A stretch of DNA of 53,873 nt, from assembly GCA_902786015.1 (NCBI GenBank), contig CADAAU010000019.1, positions 1 to 53,873 on the forward strand. Reading direction: 5' to 3'. This document shows, piece after piece, positions 45,170 to 53,873 of this stretch. The notes under the pieces are model-generated. The model was not told where the DNA came from, did no database searches, and saw nothing but the letters and a program-made list of their open reading frames with translations. Position numbers and translations under genes: made by a program. The stretch's first letter is position 1. Every line of letters begins with the position of its first letter. This DNA comes from an uncultured Coriobacteriaceae bacterium. Lineage in GTDB: Bacteria > Actinomycetota > Coriobacteriia > Coriobacteriales > Atopobiaceae.

Positions 45170-46930
45170 CTAGGCAGCACCGCCACGCTCGGGTGGGTAT
45201 CGCAAGAAAAAGTCTTCCACAATCGCTTCGTAAGGCACCGGCTGGCTAAACAGGAATCCCTGGGCGCGGTCGATGCCAACCGATTCCAGAAACGCAAACT
45301 GCTCTTTTGTCTCGACTCCCTCCACCAGCGTAGACATGTGTAGACCACGGGCGAGGTCGGCTATGGAGCGCACGATGGTCCGTGACTTTTTGTTGCCTTC
45401 CATGCCCCGCAGGAACTCCATGTCTATCTTTAGGACGTCGAAGTCGTAGTCCTTGAGCAGGTTGAGTGAGCTGTAGCCACTTCCAAAGTCGTCCATCCAA
45501 ACGTCGAACCCAAACCTATGGAGCTTCGCGATGACGGAACGCAGCAGATTGGGGTCTTCGGTGAGCGACGACTCGGTAATCTCGACATGCACCAAATCTT
45601 GGGGAATGCCATGGCGCTCAACCGCATCCCTTACGAGCTCAGGAACGTCTACCAGCGCCAACGCGGCAGGCGAGAAGTTCAGCGAGACGGGCACCGCAAC
45701 GCCGATCTGGTCGATGGACCTCCGGGCATCCGCACAGGCACGCTCCACCAGAGCAGCGTCGAGCAAGTGGACGAGGCGTGCCTCTTCAAGCACGCGCACG
45801 AACTGCCCCGGCATGATGGCACCCCGCTCGGGATCAATCCAGCGAGAGAGTGCCTCCACGCTGCAGCACTGTCGCGTCGCAACGCGCACGACCGGCTGAT
45901 AGTAGGCGCGGATCCACCCTTCTGCCACCGCACGCTCGATGTTGTTGATGATGTAATCCCTCGTCTCCTCGTCAAAGGCCAGCGATTCGTCGTAGAACAT
46001 AAAAAACTGGTCGTAGCGTCCCTTGATCGCGCTACATGCCACCTTGGCGCGGTCGTGCGCAAACGGAATCGTGACTTCGTGCTCCTCGAGCTCGAACACA
46101 CCGGCCTTTATCTCGATGGGCATGGTGGTAACGAGTCTGCTCACCCTGTCGTGCACGTGCGCAAGTCGCTCCTCCAGCCCTTCGCGTCGCGTAACCAAGA
46201 CGAAGTGGTCGTCCGAGAAACGCGCGAGCAAGTCGCCGGGAAAGCACTCCCTCAGCACCCGAGCGATGCGTTGGAGCACCTCGTCTCCGCCCTCATAGCC
46301 AAGGCGATAGTTGACCGTCCTAAAGTGATCCACGTCAAAGTACACGTCCGCCATGGGAATGCCATCCGCCGTCGCCTGGGCGAGCACCCCACTCGTGTGG
46401 GCATGATAGAAGCGCATGGAAGGAAGCCCCGTCAATGCGTCCACGTCCACCGAAACATGCTCGTACCCACCGGCATAGTTCTCTGCGGCATGCGGCATCG
46501 GCACGGTCGTGATCTCGGCGACAAACACAAAGAACAGGTCTCCAAGGTCGGTGTTGGTAACCAGACGCCCATACTCGTCGATGTAGCGCAGCGAGCCGTC
46601 CTTCGCAACGATACGATAGTTCACGTGGTCACGATGGGTTGGCACACGCGTGTCGCCGGAACCGATTTGCGACCAGATGTCATTCTCGACACGCAGGCGA
46701 TCCTCAAAGTACACGAGTCCCGGAAACGTGCCTCCCACGTGCTCCAGGAACTCCGGAACGTCCTTGCACCCAAAGATGCGCGCCATCTGACTGTTTGCAA
46801 ACAAGATGCGCTCTTCGTCGTGTGCCTCATAGATAAAGAATCCGCCCGGAAGTCCGTCCGCAAACGAGGCGAGGTCGATGCCCAACTTGCCCAGGCCTTC
46901 ATCGCCAATCAGATGATTCTCCGCACGCAT
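45170..46930 (-). CDS. PAS-GGDEF(degenerate)-EAL c-di-GMP phosphodiesterase-like protein
   Basis: The 586-residue cytoplasmic protein has a PAS domain (about 20-140), a GGDEF domain with SDDHF in place of GGDEF (239-243), and an EAL domain with EAL at 359-361, SLNFSPA, VEITES, MDDFGSGYSSL, VLKIDMEF, VEGVET and AQGFLFSQP. The EAL residues needed for metal binding and catalysis seem intact, so c-di-GMP hydrolysis is likely, with the GGDEF-like part as a GTP sensor. The start was moved to the ATG after GGGAGG. It is similar in sequence and layout to the N-terminal half of the 7737-10760 protein. Confidence 0.92.
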   Translation of the reverse strand: MRAENHLIGDEGLGKLGIDLASFADGLPGGFFIYEAHDEERILFANSQMARIFGCKDVPEFLEHVGGTFPGLVYFEDRLRVENDIWSQIGSGDTRVPTHRDHVNYRIVAKDGSLRYIDEYGRLVTNTDLGDLFFVFVAEITTVPMPHAAENYAGGYEHVSVDVDALTGLPSMRFYHAHTSGVLAQATADGIPMADVYFDVDHFRTVNYRLGYEGGDEVLQRIARVLRECFPGDLLARFSDDHFVLVTRREGLEERLAHVHDRVSRLVTTMPIEIKAGVFELEEHEVTIPFAHDRAKVACSAIKGRYDQFFMFYDESLAFDEETRDYIINNIERAVAEGWIRAYYQPVVRVATRQCCSVEALSRWIDPERGAIMPGQFVRVLEEARLVHLLDAALVERACADARRSIDQIGVAVPVSLNFSPAALALVDVPELVRDAVERHGIPQDLVHVEITESSLTEDPNLLRSVIAKLHRFGFDVWMDDFGSGYSSLNLLKDYDFDVLKIDMEFLRGMEGNKKSRTIVRSIADLARGLHMSTLVEGVETKEQFAFLESVGIDRAQGFLFSQPVPYEAIVEDFFLRYPPERGGAA

Positions 46931-47065
46931 CGCAACCTCCCGCTCACTGCATGGGATTCCTGTCACATCGTGACCTCAATGGTAGTCCGTCCTTCTTCGA
47001 AGACAACGATGCAAATGGCCGCATAGCAGCAATCTTTGATTGGGCAGGACTAGAACATTATAACA

Positions 47066-47097
47066 GGAGACGCTGCGCCCATGGGCACAGCGTCTCC
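47066..47097 (-). terminator. Palindromic hairpin after uppP
   Basis: GGAGACGCTGCGCCC and GGGCACAGCGTCTCC form a 32-bp palindrome with one mismatch, 29 bp after the leftward uppP stop. Reading leftward it is followed by TGTTATAATG, a weak T tail. It may end the transcript or protect its 3' end. Confidence 0.5.
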
Positions 47098-47125
47098 GGT
47101 CGACCTGCCATGTGGTACGGTGGAT

Positions 47126-48019
47126 TTAGGCCCTAAGCAGGAAGTAAGCGATAACCACGATGCCCAGAACGATGCGGTACCAGCCAAACGGCTTGAAGTC
47201 GTGCTTCTTTACGAAGTTCATGAGGAAGCGGATGGCAAGCATCGACACGACGAAGGCCACCACGCAACCCACGCCCAAGATGGCGAGTTCCTGAGGTGCG
47301 AACGAGTTCCCCTTGAGGAAGAACTTGACCAGACGAAGTCCGCTTGCCCCGGCCATCACCGGTATGGCCAAATAGAAGGTGAACTCCGCGGCAACGGCAC
47401 GAGAACAGCCCAAGAGCAAGCCGCCGATGATCGTCGAGCCCGAGCGAGACGTCCCCGGCACCATCGAGAGCACCTGAAAGAGGCCGATGCCAAGTGCAGT
47501 GCCCCAATCCATCTGATACACCGACTGCACGCGCGCGTCCTTGTCGGCCGTAATCGCGAGCTTGCCCTTTGACGAGGGAGCCATGTGCGCTCCACTCGCC
47601 TTGTTCTCTCGCATGTTCTCGATGACAATAAACGCGATGCCGTAGACGATCAGTGCGGCGGCGATCACAAACGGGCTTCCCAGATGCTCCTCCATCCAGT
47701 CGTCTAGGGGTATTCCGATGGCGGCGGCGGGAACGCACGCCAGAATGACCTGCCCCCACAGTCGCCACGTGCCCCGACGCTCGTCGGGCGACTTCTTGGA
47801 CGAGAACGGATTGAGCTGACCAAAGAACAGCACGAGAACGGCCAAAATGGCGCCGAGTTGGATGACCACCAGGAACATGTCCCAAAAGTCCTGGCTCACG
47901 TCGAGGCGCACGAACTGATCGAGCAGGAGCATGTGTCCCGTACTCGAAATCGGCAGCCACTCGGTAATACCCTCCACCAAGCCAAAGAGCGCTGCCTTAA
48001 ACAGTTCGACTATATCCAT
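47126..48019 (-). CDS. uppP: Undecaprenyl-diphosphatase
   Basis: Membrane enzyme that converts undecaprenyl diphosphate to the monophosphate, recycling the lipid carrier of peptidoglycan and other wall polymers (BacA/UppP type, linked to bacitracin tolerance). The 297-residue protein has about eight hydrophobic helices. The two active-site motifs EGITEWLPISSTGH and PGTSRSGSTI are canonical. GGGAGG lies before the ATG chosen; the open frame extends further upstream without a site. Confidence 0.96.
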   Translation of the reverse strand: MDIVELFKAALFGLVEGITEWLPISSTGHMLLLDQFVRLDVSQDFWDMFLVVIQLGAILAVLVLFFGQLNPFSSKKSPDERRGTWRLWGQVILACVPAAAIGIPLDDWMEEHLGSPFVIAAALIVYGIAFIVIENMRENKASGAHMAPSSKGKLAITADKDARVQSVYQMDWGTALGIGLFQVLSMVPGTSRSGSTIIGGLLLGCSRAVAAEFTFYLAIPVMAGASGLRLVKFFLKGNSFAPQELAILGVGCVVAFVVSMLAIRFLMNFVKKHDFKPFGWYRIVLGIVVIAYFLLRA

Positions 48020-48176
48020 AGTTCCTCCCAAAAACGACCAGACGGCCTTACATGATGAACCCCCCGCCGCGCCACTTGCCACCGCACACCAAACGAGCAC
48101 AACCGCGCATACAATCGACGCCACACACAAGGTGACAAGGGACTACACTTATGGCACACGTCACAAGGAGGCAACC

Positions 48177-48647
48177 ATGGCAGCTACGGGAATACCCGCA
48201 CCCAATTATCAATCGCTTGGCTACGACCGCGTTTTTGTGGCGGTCGACGGAACGCCGCAGCAAGAACTCGTTATACAACGCGCCATCATTATCGCGGCCA
48301 ACAACAACGCCGAACTCTACATTGGGCACGTTGTTGACGCCACCAATCTAGAGACTGCCGGATCGTATCCGCAGGAGCTTCTTCCCACGCTCGAAAAGAG
48401 CTTTAGGGAGGGCATCGCGCCGCAGATCGCAGAAGCCGAGATGGAACCCCAAATTCGTCGCGTTGAGCTTATCGTACGAGTCGGACGCGTTCGCGAGACG
48501 TTGCGCGACGACATGATCAACCAGATTCATCCCGACCTCATCATTTGTGGCGCATTGGGACTTTCGAATTTTAGGTACGCGCTCATGGGCTCCACGTCCA
48601 CGTTCTTGTCGCGTATCCCCGGCTGCGACACTCTTGTCGTCAAATAG
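48177..48647 (+). CDS. Universal stress protein (UspA family)
   Basis: The 156-residue single-domain protein has YDRVFVAVDGTPQQE at the start, where the conserved Asp sits, and near the end GALGLSNFRYALMGSTSTF, matching the ATP-binding pattern G-x2-G-x9-G-S/T. It is thus an ATP-binding type and may homodimerise. AAGGAGG lies 6 bp before the ATG. It stands alone, divergent from uppP. Confidence 0.93.
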   Translation: MAATGIPAPNYQSLGYDRVFVAVDGTPQQELVIQRAIIIAANNNAELYIGHVVDATNLETAGSYPQELLPTLEKSFREGIAPQIAEAEMEPQIRRVELIVRVGRVRETLRDDMINQIHPDLIICGALGLSNFRYALMGSTSTFLSRIPGCDTLVVK

Positions 48648-48660
48648 CCACGCAAGCAGC

Positions 48661-48716
48661 ACAAACGAACCGGGTCCAGAGGTGCCATACGGCACATTTG
48701 GGCCCGGTTCGCTTGT
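48661..48716 (+). terminator. Long imperfect hairpin after the universal stress gene
   Basis: The left arm 48661-48686 (CGAACCGGGTCCAGAGGTGC) and right arm 48691-48716 (GGCACATTTGGGCCCGGTTC) pair over about 26 bp with a few mismatches around ATAC. There is no T run, so it may block 3' decay rather than end transcription. It starts 13 bp after the stop. Confidence 0.5.
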
Positions 48717-48834
48717 GGCGGGTGATGGAGATGCGACAGGCAGGATATTCCCAGCCTCGTGAAAATACCATGTCAAAAGCGATATTCGATTATCATATGT
48801 CGATATGTTTGGAAACGGAGCAGGGAGAAACGTC

Positions 48835-50061
48835 ATGGAGCAGCGAAAGCCCCTTCGCAGGCATGCGGCAATCGCCTGCGCTCTTACGGTGGCCCTGACC
48901 ACTGGAACGGCAGGCCCGGCACTAGCGGCGTCCAACGTCGACGCCCTCAAGCGCGAGGCAACCGACCTCATCGCAAGAATTGACGAGACCACGCGCAATT
49001 ATCAGGAAGCGTCCGCCGAACTCGACGAGCTCGACGCGATTATTGCCGAGAACGAGGCCAAATCAGCCGAAATCGAGGCGCAGATGCCCGAGCAACGCGC
49101 GCGCACTGCGGCCTCTATCAAAAACCAATACCGGTTCCAGCAGAATTCCACCGGTCTTTTGGACCTCGTCCTCTCGTCCGAGGACTTTGCGTCGTTTATA
49201 AGCGCGCTGCACTACATCGACACCATCAACCAGCGCAACGCATACGAAATTCACGCGCTCAACGAGTTGCGGGATGCGCTCGTGCAGACTCAAGCCTCGC
49301 TCAGCGCCGAGCGCGACGCCCTCGTCGCAAAGACCGAAGAGGCACGCAATGCACTCGAAGGCGCCCGCGACACGCGCACACAGATTCAGAATTGGATAAA
49401 CGCCGCCTCAAACGATACCGAGAAGGCAGACCGCGTGCAGGCCGTAGCCCAAGCAGTTCAAGAAATCGAGGCCAGCAACGCCAACAAGGCAAACAACGAG
49501 TCCCCCAACAATAACTCCGGCGCAACGACTCAACAGGCCTCCACGCCAGCACCGGCCAACCCAGACACGAACGACGCGCCCAAGCCAAACGACAACTCCA
49601 ACCAGAGCACCGCGAGCGCCGTCGTTGCCTCAATCGTAGAGGAAAACACCACGCCGACGCCGGCACCCTCCACCGAGCCCGCAGCCAGCACGAATACGAC
49701 CTCTAGCGACGGCACCGACTGGGCTGCCCGCATCAACACCTATCTGGAGGGCACCGCACTCGCCGGCCATGGTGCCGACTTTGCCCAAGCAGCCGAGACT
49801 TACGGCGTCGACCCACGCATCGCGCCCGCTATCTCTGGCGTAGAGAGCGGATGGGGCCAGGTCTGCTTTAAGGATCACAACGCTTGGGGCTGGGGATCGC
49901 AGAGCTGGGACAGCTGGGAGACGGCTATCGACAACTACGTCAAGGGCTACTCCGACATCTATGGTAGCGGCATCACCCTTGAGGGTGCCGAGATGTATGC
50001 CAGCAACGATATTTACGACGTATGGTACGAGACGGTCCTCTCCGAAATGGACCGCATCTAA
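48835..50061 (+). CDS. Secreted lysozyme-like protein with PcsB-like coiled coil
   Basis: The 408-residue protein has a signal peptide (to about PALAA, residue 31), a coiled coil (about 33-200; the stretch RFQQNSTGLLDLVLSSEDFA is like PcsB/CwlO), an Asn/Thr/Pro-rich linker (to about 310) and a C-terminal domain (about 312-408) resembling the lysozyme/glucosaminidase fold, with a candidate catalytic Glu in SGVESGWG and WGWGSQSWDSW. It likely cuts glycan strands outside the cell. It shares its coiled-coil type with the P60 protein at 4.6 kb. CAGGGAGAA lies before the ATG. The M16 peptidase gene follows 26 bp later. Confidence 0.85.
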   Translation: MEQRKPLRRHAAIACALTVALTTGTAGPALAASNVDALKREATDLIARIDETTRNYQEASAELDELDAIIAENEAKSAEIEAQMPEQRARTAASIKNQYRFQQNSTGLLDLVLSSEDFASFISALHYIDTINQRNAYEIHALNELRDALVQTQASLSAERDALVAKTEEARNALEGARDTRTQIQNWINAASNDTEKADRVQAVAQAVQEIEASNANKANNESPNNNSGATTQQASTPAPANPDTNDAPKPNDNSNQSTASAVVASIVEENTTPTPAPSTEPAASTNTTSSDGTDWAARINTYLEGTALAGHGADFAQAAETYGVDPRIAPAISGVESGWGQVCFKDHNAWGWGSQSWDSWETAIDNYVKGYSDIYGSGITLEGAEMYASNDIYDVWYETVLSEMDRI

Positions 50062-50087
50062 CACAAACTGAATCATGGGAGAAACGT

Positions 50088-53003
50088 ATGAGTGACTACT
50101 CAAGCCCCACCCTTTGTATTGGCGACGAGCTCGCGGGATTCGAGGTGGTGGGGCTTGAGCCATTACCCGAGCTCAACGGCACCGCTTTCGTTATGCGCCA
50201 CACAAACAGCAGCGCACGCACGCTGTGGATCTCTTGCGACGACAACAACAAGTCCTTCGCCATAGCCTTCAAGACGCCACCTGCCGACGACACGGGCGTC
50301 TTCCACATAATCGAGCACTCTGTCCTGTGTGGCTCCGATCGCTTCCCGGTAAAGGAACCCTTCGTCAACTTGCTCAAGACGTCCATGCAGACGTTCCTCA
50401 ACGCCATGACCTTCGCTGACAAAACCATGTACCCGGTCGCCTCGACGAACACTGCCGACCTCGAGAACCTCATGGACGTGTACCTGGACGCCGTCTTGCA
50501 TCCGGCTATCTACCAACGTCCGCACATCTTTGAGCAGGAGGGCTGGCACCTCGAGGTGACCGACGACGGGTCCCTCGTGTACAACGGCGTCGTGTTCAAC
50601 GAGATGAAGGGCGCCACCTCCGACCCCGACGACGTCCTTCTGCTTGGCGTGGACCGTGCCCTCTTCCCCAACACCTGCTACCACTATGAGTCGGGCGGCG
50701 ACCCGCGCGCGATTCCCACCCTCAGCTACGACGGCTTTATTGACGCGCACGCCCGCCACTACGACCTCTCGAACAGCTACGTGATTCTTTATGGCGACAT
50801 GGACATCGAACGCGAGCTTGCCTTTGTGGGGGCGCGTCTCGACGGGGCCAGCGATCGTAACGTTGGGGCACCCAACCCGCTTGAGGTACAGCCGCCCATT
50901 GTAGCTGGATACTCTCGCGTCCAGATGGCAACCACCCGCGAAAACGCTGCCGTCGCGCTCGCCTACGTCGCGGGAACCGCAGCCGAGCGCGAGCGCATGT
51001 TGGCCATCGAGATTCTTGTCGACGTGGTGTGCGGGTCGAATGAGGCGCCACTCAAGCACGCGGTTCTAGAAGCGGGACTCGGCGACGAGCTTGTTCCCAT
51101 CTTTGCCGACAACGAGCTGCAACCGCGCCTGGTCCTCGTGCTCAAGGGCGCCAAGGAAGGCGTCGCCGAAAAGTTCCGCGCACTCGTGGAAGAGACCTGT
51201 CGCGACCTATGCGAACAGGGCATTGACCGTGAGCGAATTGCCGCCTCGTTGGCGCAGGTCGAGTTCATCCTGCGCGAGCAGGACTTCGGCTCGTATCCGG
51301 CGGGCATTGCCATATCCATGCAGGCCATGGCCAGCTGGCTCTACGACGACGATCATCCGGTGGACTACCTGCACTACGAGGAGCCACTCGCCCACATAAA
51401 GGCCGGAATCGATAATGGCTACTTTGAGCAGCTCCTGCGCGAACTCGTGTGCGAGAGCATCCACAGCGCCGAGGTCGAGCTCGTTCCCGTGGAGGAGGGA
51501 GCCGGTGCCGAGGAGGCCGCAGAGCTTGCGAAGCTGAGGTCTGCCATGGACGACGAAGACATCTCGCGCATATGTGATGAAGTGCAGGCCCTGCGTGAGG
51601 AGCAGGAGGCGCCCGACTCCCCCGAGGCGCTCGCCACGCTCCCCCGCCTCACCATTGCCGACATCGAGCCTCCCAAGCCGGAAGAGCGCCCAAGCGACGT
51701 GAAGGCCCCTCTGCCGTGCATCGCACACGAGCTCAAGACCCGCGGCATCGACTATGCATACCACTTCTTTGACCTGCGCCATCTGAGCTATGAGGAGCTT
51801 CCCTACGTTGGCGTGCTCAGCGATCTGCTGGGAAAGCTCGCCACCCAGAACTATCGCGCCGACCAGCTCGACACGCTCGTGCAGCTCAACCTTGGCACCC
51901 TGAGCTTCTTTACCGATTCGTACAGCCATGCCGACGACCGCAGCTATGCGGCACCGACGCTCGTCTGTGGCGCAAGTGCGCTGAGCGAGAAGGTCGAACA
52001 GCTGGCTCGCATCCCCAGCGAGGTGTGGTCCCACACGCTCTTTGACGATAGCGATCGCATCCACGCCCTGCTGCAACAGCGCCGCATAGCCATGGAGCAA
52101 CGCTTCGTGAACGCCGGCCATGCGTGCGCGGTCACGCGACTGTCCACGTATTGGTCTGCCGCAATAAAAGCAGCCGATATGCTGAGCGGTATCGAGTACT
52201 ACAAGTTCCTCAAGGGGCTGCTTGCCGACTGGGATGCCAACAAAGACGAGCTCGTAAAGAAACTCGAAGATCTGGCTCCTCGCGTGTTTACCGCCAGCAA
52301 CGTCATTACATCGTTCACGGGCAGCGCCAACGACCGTGAGCGCTACTGGAAGTGCGGCGGAACGCTTGGACTCGTAGCAGCTTCGAGTATTTCTCATCGC
52401 ATGCAGATTCCCCAACCGCACGTGCGCAACGAGGCGTTTGTCATCCCCTCAAACGTGAGCTATGTGGGCGCTGGGTCGGCACCCGTGACCGCGCACGATA
52501 CATCCGAAGGATCTTGGCACGTAGCGCGACGCGTCCTGTCGTACGAGTACCTTTGGAACGAGGTTCGTGTAAAAGGTGGCGCCTACGGCTGCGGCTTTAG
52601 GTACACGAACTCCGGGCTGACGCAGTTCTGGTCATACCGCGATCCAAACGTCGACGCAACGCTTGCTCGTTACGACGAGACTGCTGCGTGGCTCGATTCG
52701 TGGCAACCGAGCGAGGAAGAGCTGACTGGATACATTGTCTCCACCATCTCGAGCCACGACGCTCCCACCAAACCGCGCGCACTAGCACTGCGTCAGGACA
52801 TTCTGCGATTCAGCGGAAAGCCCGTTGATTGGCGTGACCAGCTCCGCGCCGAAGAGCTTGCCACTACTGTCGAAGACTTGCGCGCGGTGGCGACACCCCT
52901 TACCGGGCTCGCCGACGAACGTGCGGTATGCGTCTTTGGTCCGCGCGAGGCAATTGAGGCATCCGACGTCGCATTTGACGAGGTCATCGACCTTCTGGGA
53001 TAA
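50088..53003 (+). CDS. M16 family zinc metallopeptidase (presequence-protease type)
   Basis: The 971-residue protein belongs to the M16C clan (PreP/Cym1 type), which degrades unstructured peptides inside a closed two-half chamber. The inverted zinc motif HIIEH (His73, Glu76, His77) is present, with Glu172 in VFNEMKGA as third ligand. The C-terminal half has the inactive M16 repeat, with VKGGAYGCGF and YRDPN. No signal peptide, so probably cytoplasmic. GGGAGAAACGT precedes the ATG. It follows the lysozyme-like gene in an apparent operon. Confidence 0.94.
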   Translation: MSDYSSPTLCIGDELAGFEVVGLEPLPELNGTAFVMRHTNSSARTLWISCDDNNKSFAIAFKTPPADDTGVFHIIEHSVLCGSDRFPVKEPFVNLLKTSMQTFLNAMTFADKTMYPVASTNTADLENLMDVYLDAVLHPAIYQRPHIFEQEGWHLEVTDDGSLVYNGVVFNEMKGATSDPDDVLLLGVDRALFPNTCYHYESGGDPRAIPTLSYDGFIDAHARHYDLSNSYVILYGDMDIERELAFVGARLDGASDRNVGAPNPLEVQPPIVAGYSRVQMATTRENAAVALAYVAGTAAERERMLAIEILVDVVCGSNEAPLKHAVLEAGLGDELVPIFADNELQPRLVLVLKGAKEGVAEKFRALVEETCRDLCEQGIDRERIAASLAQVEFILREQDFGSYPAGIAISMQAMASWLYDDDHPVDYLHYEEPLAHIKAGIDNGYFEQLLRELVCESIHSAEVELVPVEEGAGAEEAAELAKLRSAMDDEDISRICDEVQALREEQEAPDSPEALATLPRLTIADIEPPKPEERPSDVKAPLPCIAHELKTRGIDYAYHFFDLRHLSYEELPYVGVLSDLLGKLATQNYRADQLDTLVQLNLGTLSFFTDSYSHADDRSYAAPTLVCGASALSEKVEQLARIPSEVWSHTLFDDSDRIHALLQQRRIAMEQRFVNAGHACAVTRLSTYWSAAIKAADMLSGIEYYKFLKGLLADWDANKDELVKKLEDLAPRVFTASNVITSFTGSANDRERYWKCGGTLGLVAASSISHRMQIPQPHVRNEAFVIPSNVSYVGAGSAPVTAHDTSEGSWHVARRVLSYEYLWNEVRVKGGAYGCGFRYTNSGLTQFWSYRDPNVDATLARYDETAAWLDSWQPSEEELTGYIVSTISSHDAPTKPRALALRQDILRFSGKPVDWRDQLRAEELATTVEDLRAVATPLTGLADERAVCVFGPREAIEASDVAFDEVIDLLG

Positions 53004-53034
53004 GGCACCGAACCGAAACGGCGCCACACTTTTC

Positions 53035-53063
53035 GTGCCCATGGGGAGCGTCTCCATGGGCAC
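53035..53063. repeat. Palindromic hairpin after the M16 gene
   Basis: GTGCCCATGG and CCATGGGCAC form a perfect 10-bp inverted repeat around GGAGCGTCT, 31 bp after the M16 stop, between it and the convergent glycosyltransferase gene. No T run follows. It shares both modules (GTGCCCATG and AGCGTCTCC) with the hairpin after uppP, in the opposite nesting order. Confidence 0.6.
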
Positions 53064-53117
53064 GACTTGCATCTGAGGGCTTTGATGTGCTCGAGGAGAC
53101 GGCCTCATTTCGTGCTG

Positions 53118-53873
53118 CTATGCCTTTTTCCCTCGCTCGAATTCCCGCATTGTCTCGATTTCCCATTGCCTGCGGCTCGACTTGACCTCAGTGTCGAGCA
53201 CAAGCCCCACCGCGAGCATGAGCGCAGAGAGAATCCCGAGTCCCATGGCGAGCACAGCCGTGGGGAACCTGTCCACTAGGCCGGTTCTGCCGAACTCGGC
53301 CACCACGGGAAGCCCCAGAGCAAGACACGCCACTAGCAGCGCAAACGCGAGCAGGCCAAAGAACGGAAGGGGCTTCCAATCTTTTGCGAGCGACGCTATC
53401 ATGCGCAGTACTCGCAGGCCGTCGGGTATCGTGTTAAGCTTGGAGACCGACCCTTCGGGGCGGTCCCGGTAGTCGATGGGTACCTGAGCGATCCGCCATT
53501 TCCTGTCGACGGCAAAGATAGAAAGTTCTGTCTCGATCTGGAAGCCCTCCGAGAGGCACGGGAAGGTTTTGGCAAAGACGCGCGTGTAGGCCCGGTAGCC
53601 CGTCATCACGTCGTTGTACGAAAAGCCATAGAGGTGCTTGATGAGCCAACGGACGAGGTCGTTGCCAAAGGCATGGCCTGCCCTCTTGTTCTCCTCTCCA
53701 TAGGTACCGTTGGAAAGCCGGTCACCCACCACGTGGTCGGCCTCCCCCGCGAGCAGCGGCGCAAGCAGGTCCGGCGCCGCCTCGGCCGGGTAGGTGTCGT
53801 CGCCATCAACCATAAGGTAGTAGTCCGCTTGCACGTCCCGGTGCATCTGGCGCACCACGTTACCTTTTCCCTG
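53118..53873 (-). CDS. GT2 family glycosyltransferase, C-terminal part (truncated by the window edge)
   Basis: The frame stays open to the right edge, so the N-terminus lies outside. The 251 visible residues begin with QGKGNVVRQMHRDVQADYYL and MVDGDDTYPAEA, the nucleotide-sugar and metal site (DGD) of dolichol/polyprenyl-phosphate mannosyl- or glucosyltransferases. The acceptor-side motif DVMTGYRAYTRVF follows, then the segment DYRDRPEGSVSKL and two C-terminal membrane helices (about 170-190 and 205-225). It would charge a polyprenyl phosphate with a sugar for wall glycan or protein glycosylation. Confidence 0.9.
   Translation of the reverse strand, partial: QGKGNVVRQMHRDVQADYYLMVDGDDTYPAEAAPDLLAPLLAGEADHVVGDRLSNGTYGEENKRAGHAFGNDLVRWLIKHLYGFSYNDVMTGYRAYTRVFAKTFPCLSEGFQIETELSIFAVDRKWRIAQVPIDYRDRPEGSVSKLNTIPDGLRVLRMIASLAKDWKPLPFFGLLAFALLVACLALGLPVVAEFGRTGLVDRFPTAVLAMGLGILSALMLAVGLVLDTEVKSSRRQWEIETMREFERGKKA

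Overview
The window is a moderately GC-rich chromosomal segment (roughly 55-60% by eye) from an anaerobic-type, monoderm Actinomycetota. Class Coriobacteriia (Eggerthellaceae, Atopobiaceae or a relative) is the best guess. This is inferred from the gene set: a giant acyl-CoA dehydratase activase fusion, meso-DAP dehydrogenase next to lysA, class III FBPase, a short-form ArgC, an LPxT-anchored surface protein and EAL proteins with degenerate GGDEF domains. No rRNA or tRNA gene, CRISPR array, phage or transposase gene was recognised. The last gene (a GT2 glycosyltransferase) runs off the right edge.

Layout. 0.3-4 kb: M32 carboxypeptidase with a very acidic 370-residue N-terminal extension, dtd, mscL. 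4.6-7.7 kb: secreted NlpC/P60 hydrolase, then an overlapping pair ending in a spermidine-synthase-like protein. 7.7-10.8 kb: 1007-aa GGDEF/EAL/PAS protein, leftward. 10.8-13.8 kb: operon of DUF2752, zinc-ribbon/DUF4234, GNAT and CapA-like genes. 14-18 kb: YbjN-like protein, YfbK-like vWA lipoprotein, membrane protein and tyrosine-type phosphatase. 18.5-23.7 kb: TetR regulator overlapping the activase fusion. 24.3-26.7 kb: ddh-lysA. 26.9-30.2 kb: leucine-rich-repeat-like protein, Fe-alcohol dehydrogenase and cupin. 30.4-31.0 kb: AT-richer patch with an XRE regulator and a paired three-block repeat. 31.1-33.0 kb: class III FBPase. 33.5-36.8 kb: VTC polyphosphate polymerase-DUF4956-DUF4353 operon. 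37.2-44 kb: ligA, a small protein and a 1317-aa coiled-coil/CAP surface protein. 44.2-53 kb: argC, PAS-GGDEF-EAL protein, uppP, universal stress protein, lysozyme-like secreted protein and M16 peptidase.

The most unusual signal is between the genes. At least ten copies of a palindromic element lie only in intergenic gaps (near 4.1, 13.9, 18.1, 23.9, 24.1, 26.8, 33.2, 33.4, 37.0 and 44.0 kb). Each has a conserved core of about 33 bp (around CAGGCGAAGCCGAGGACTG) flanked by arms that differ between copies but are perfectly or almost perfectly complementary within a copy (18-27 bp). Several copies are nested, one palindrome sitting in the core of another. Other long perfect inverted repeats lie in the same gaps. 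A second, unrelated element occurs twice head to head at 30,878-31,034, with three short blocks at identical spacing.

Functionally the window mixes cell-envelope work (P60 and lysozyme-like hydrolases sharing a PcsB-like coiled coil, UppP, CapA-like protein, LPxT protein, DAP synthesis), c-di-GMP turnover and lysine/arginine synthesis. All functional calls rest on recognising motifs in the translated sequence; no database search was run.
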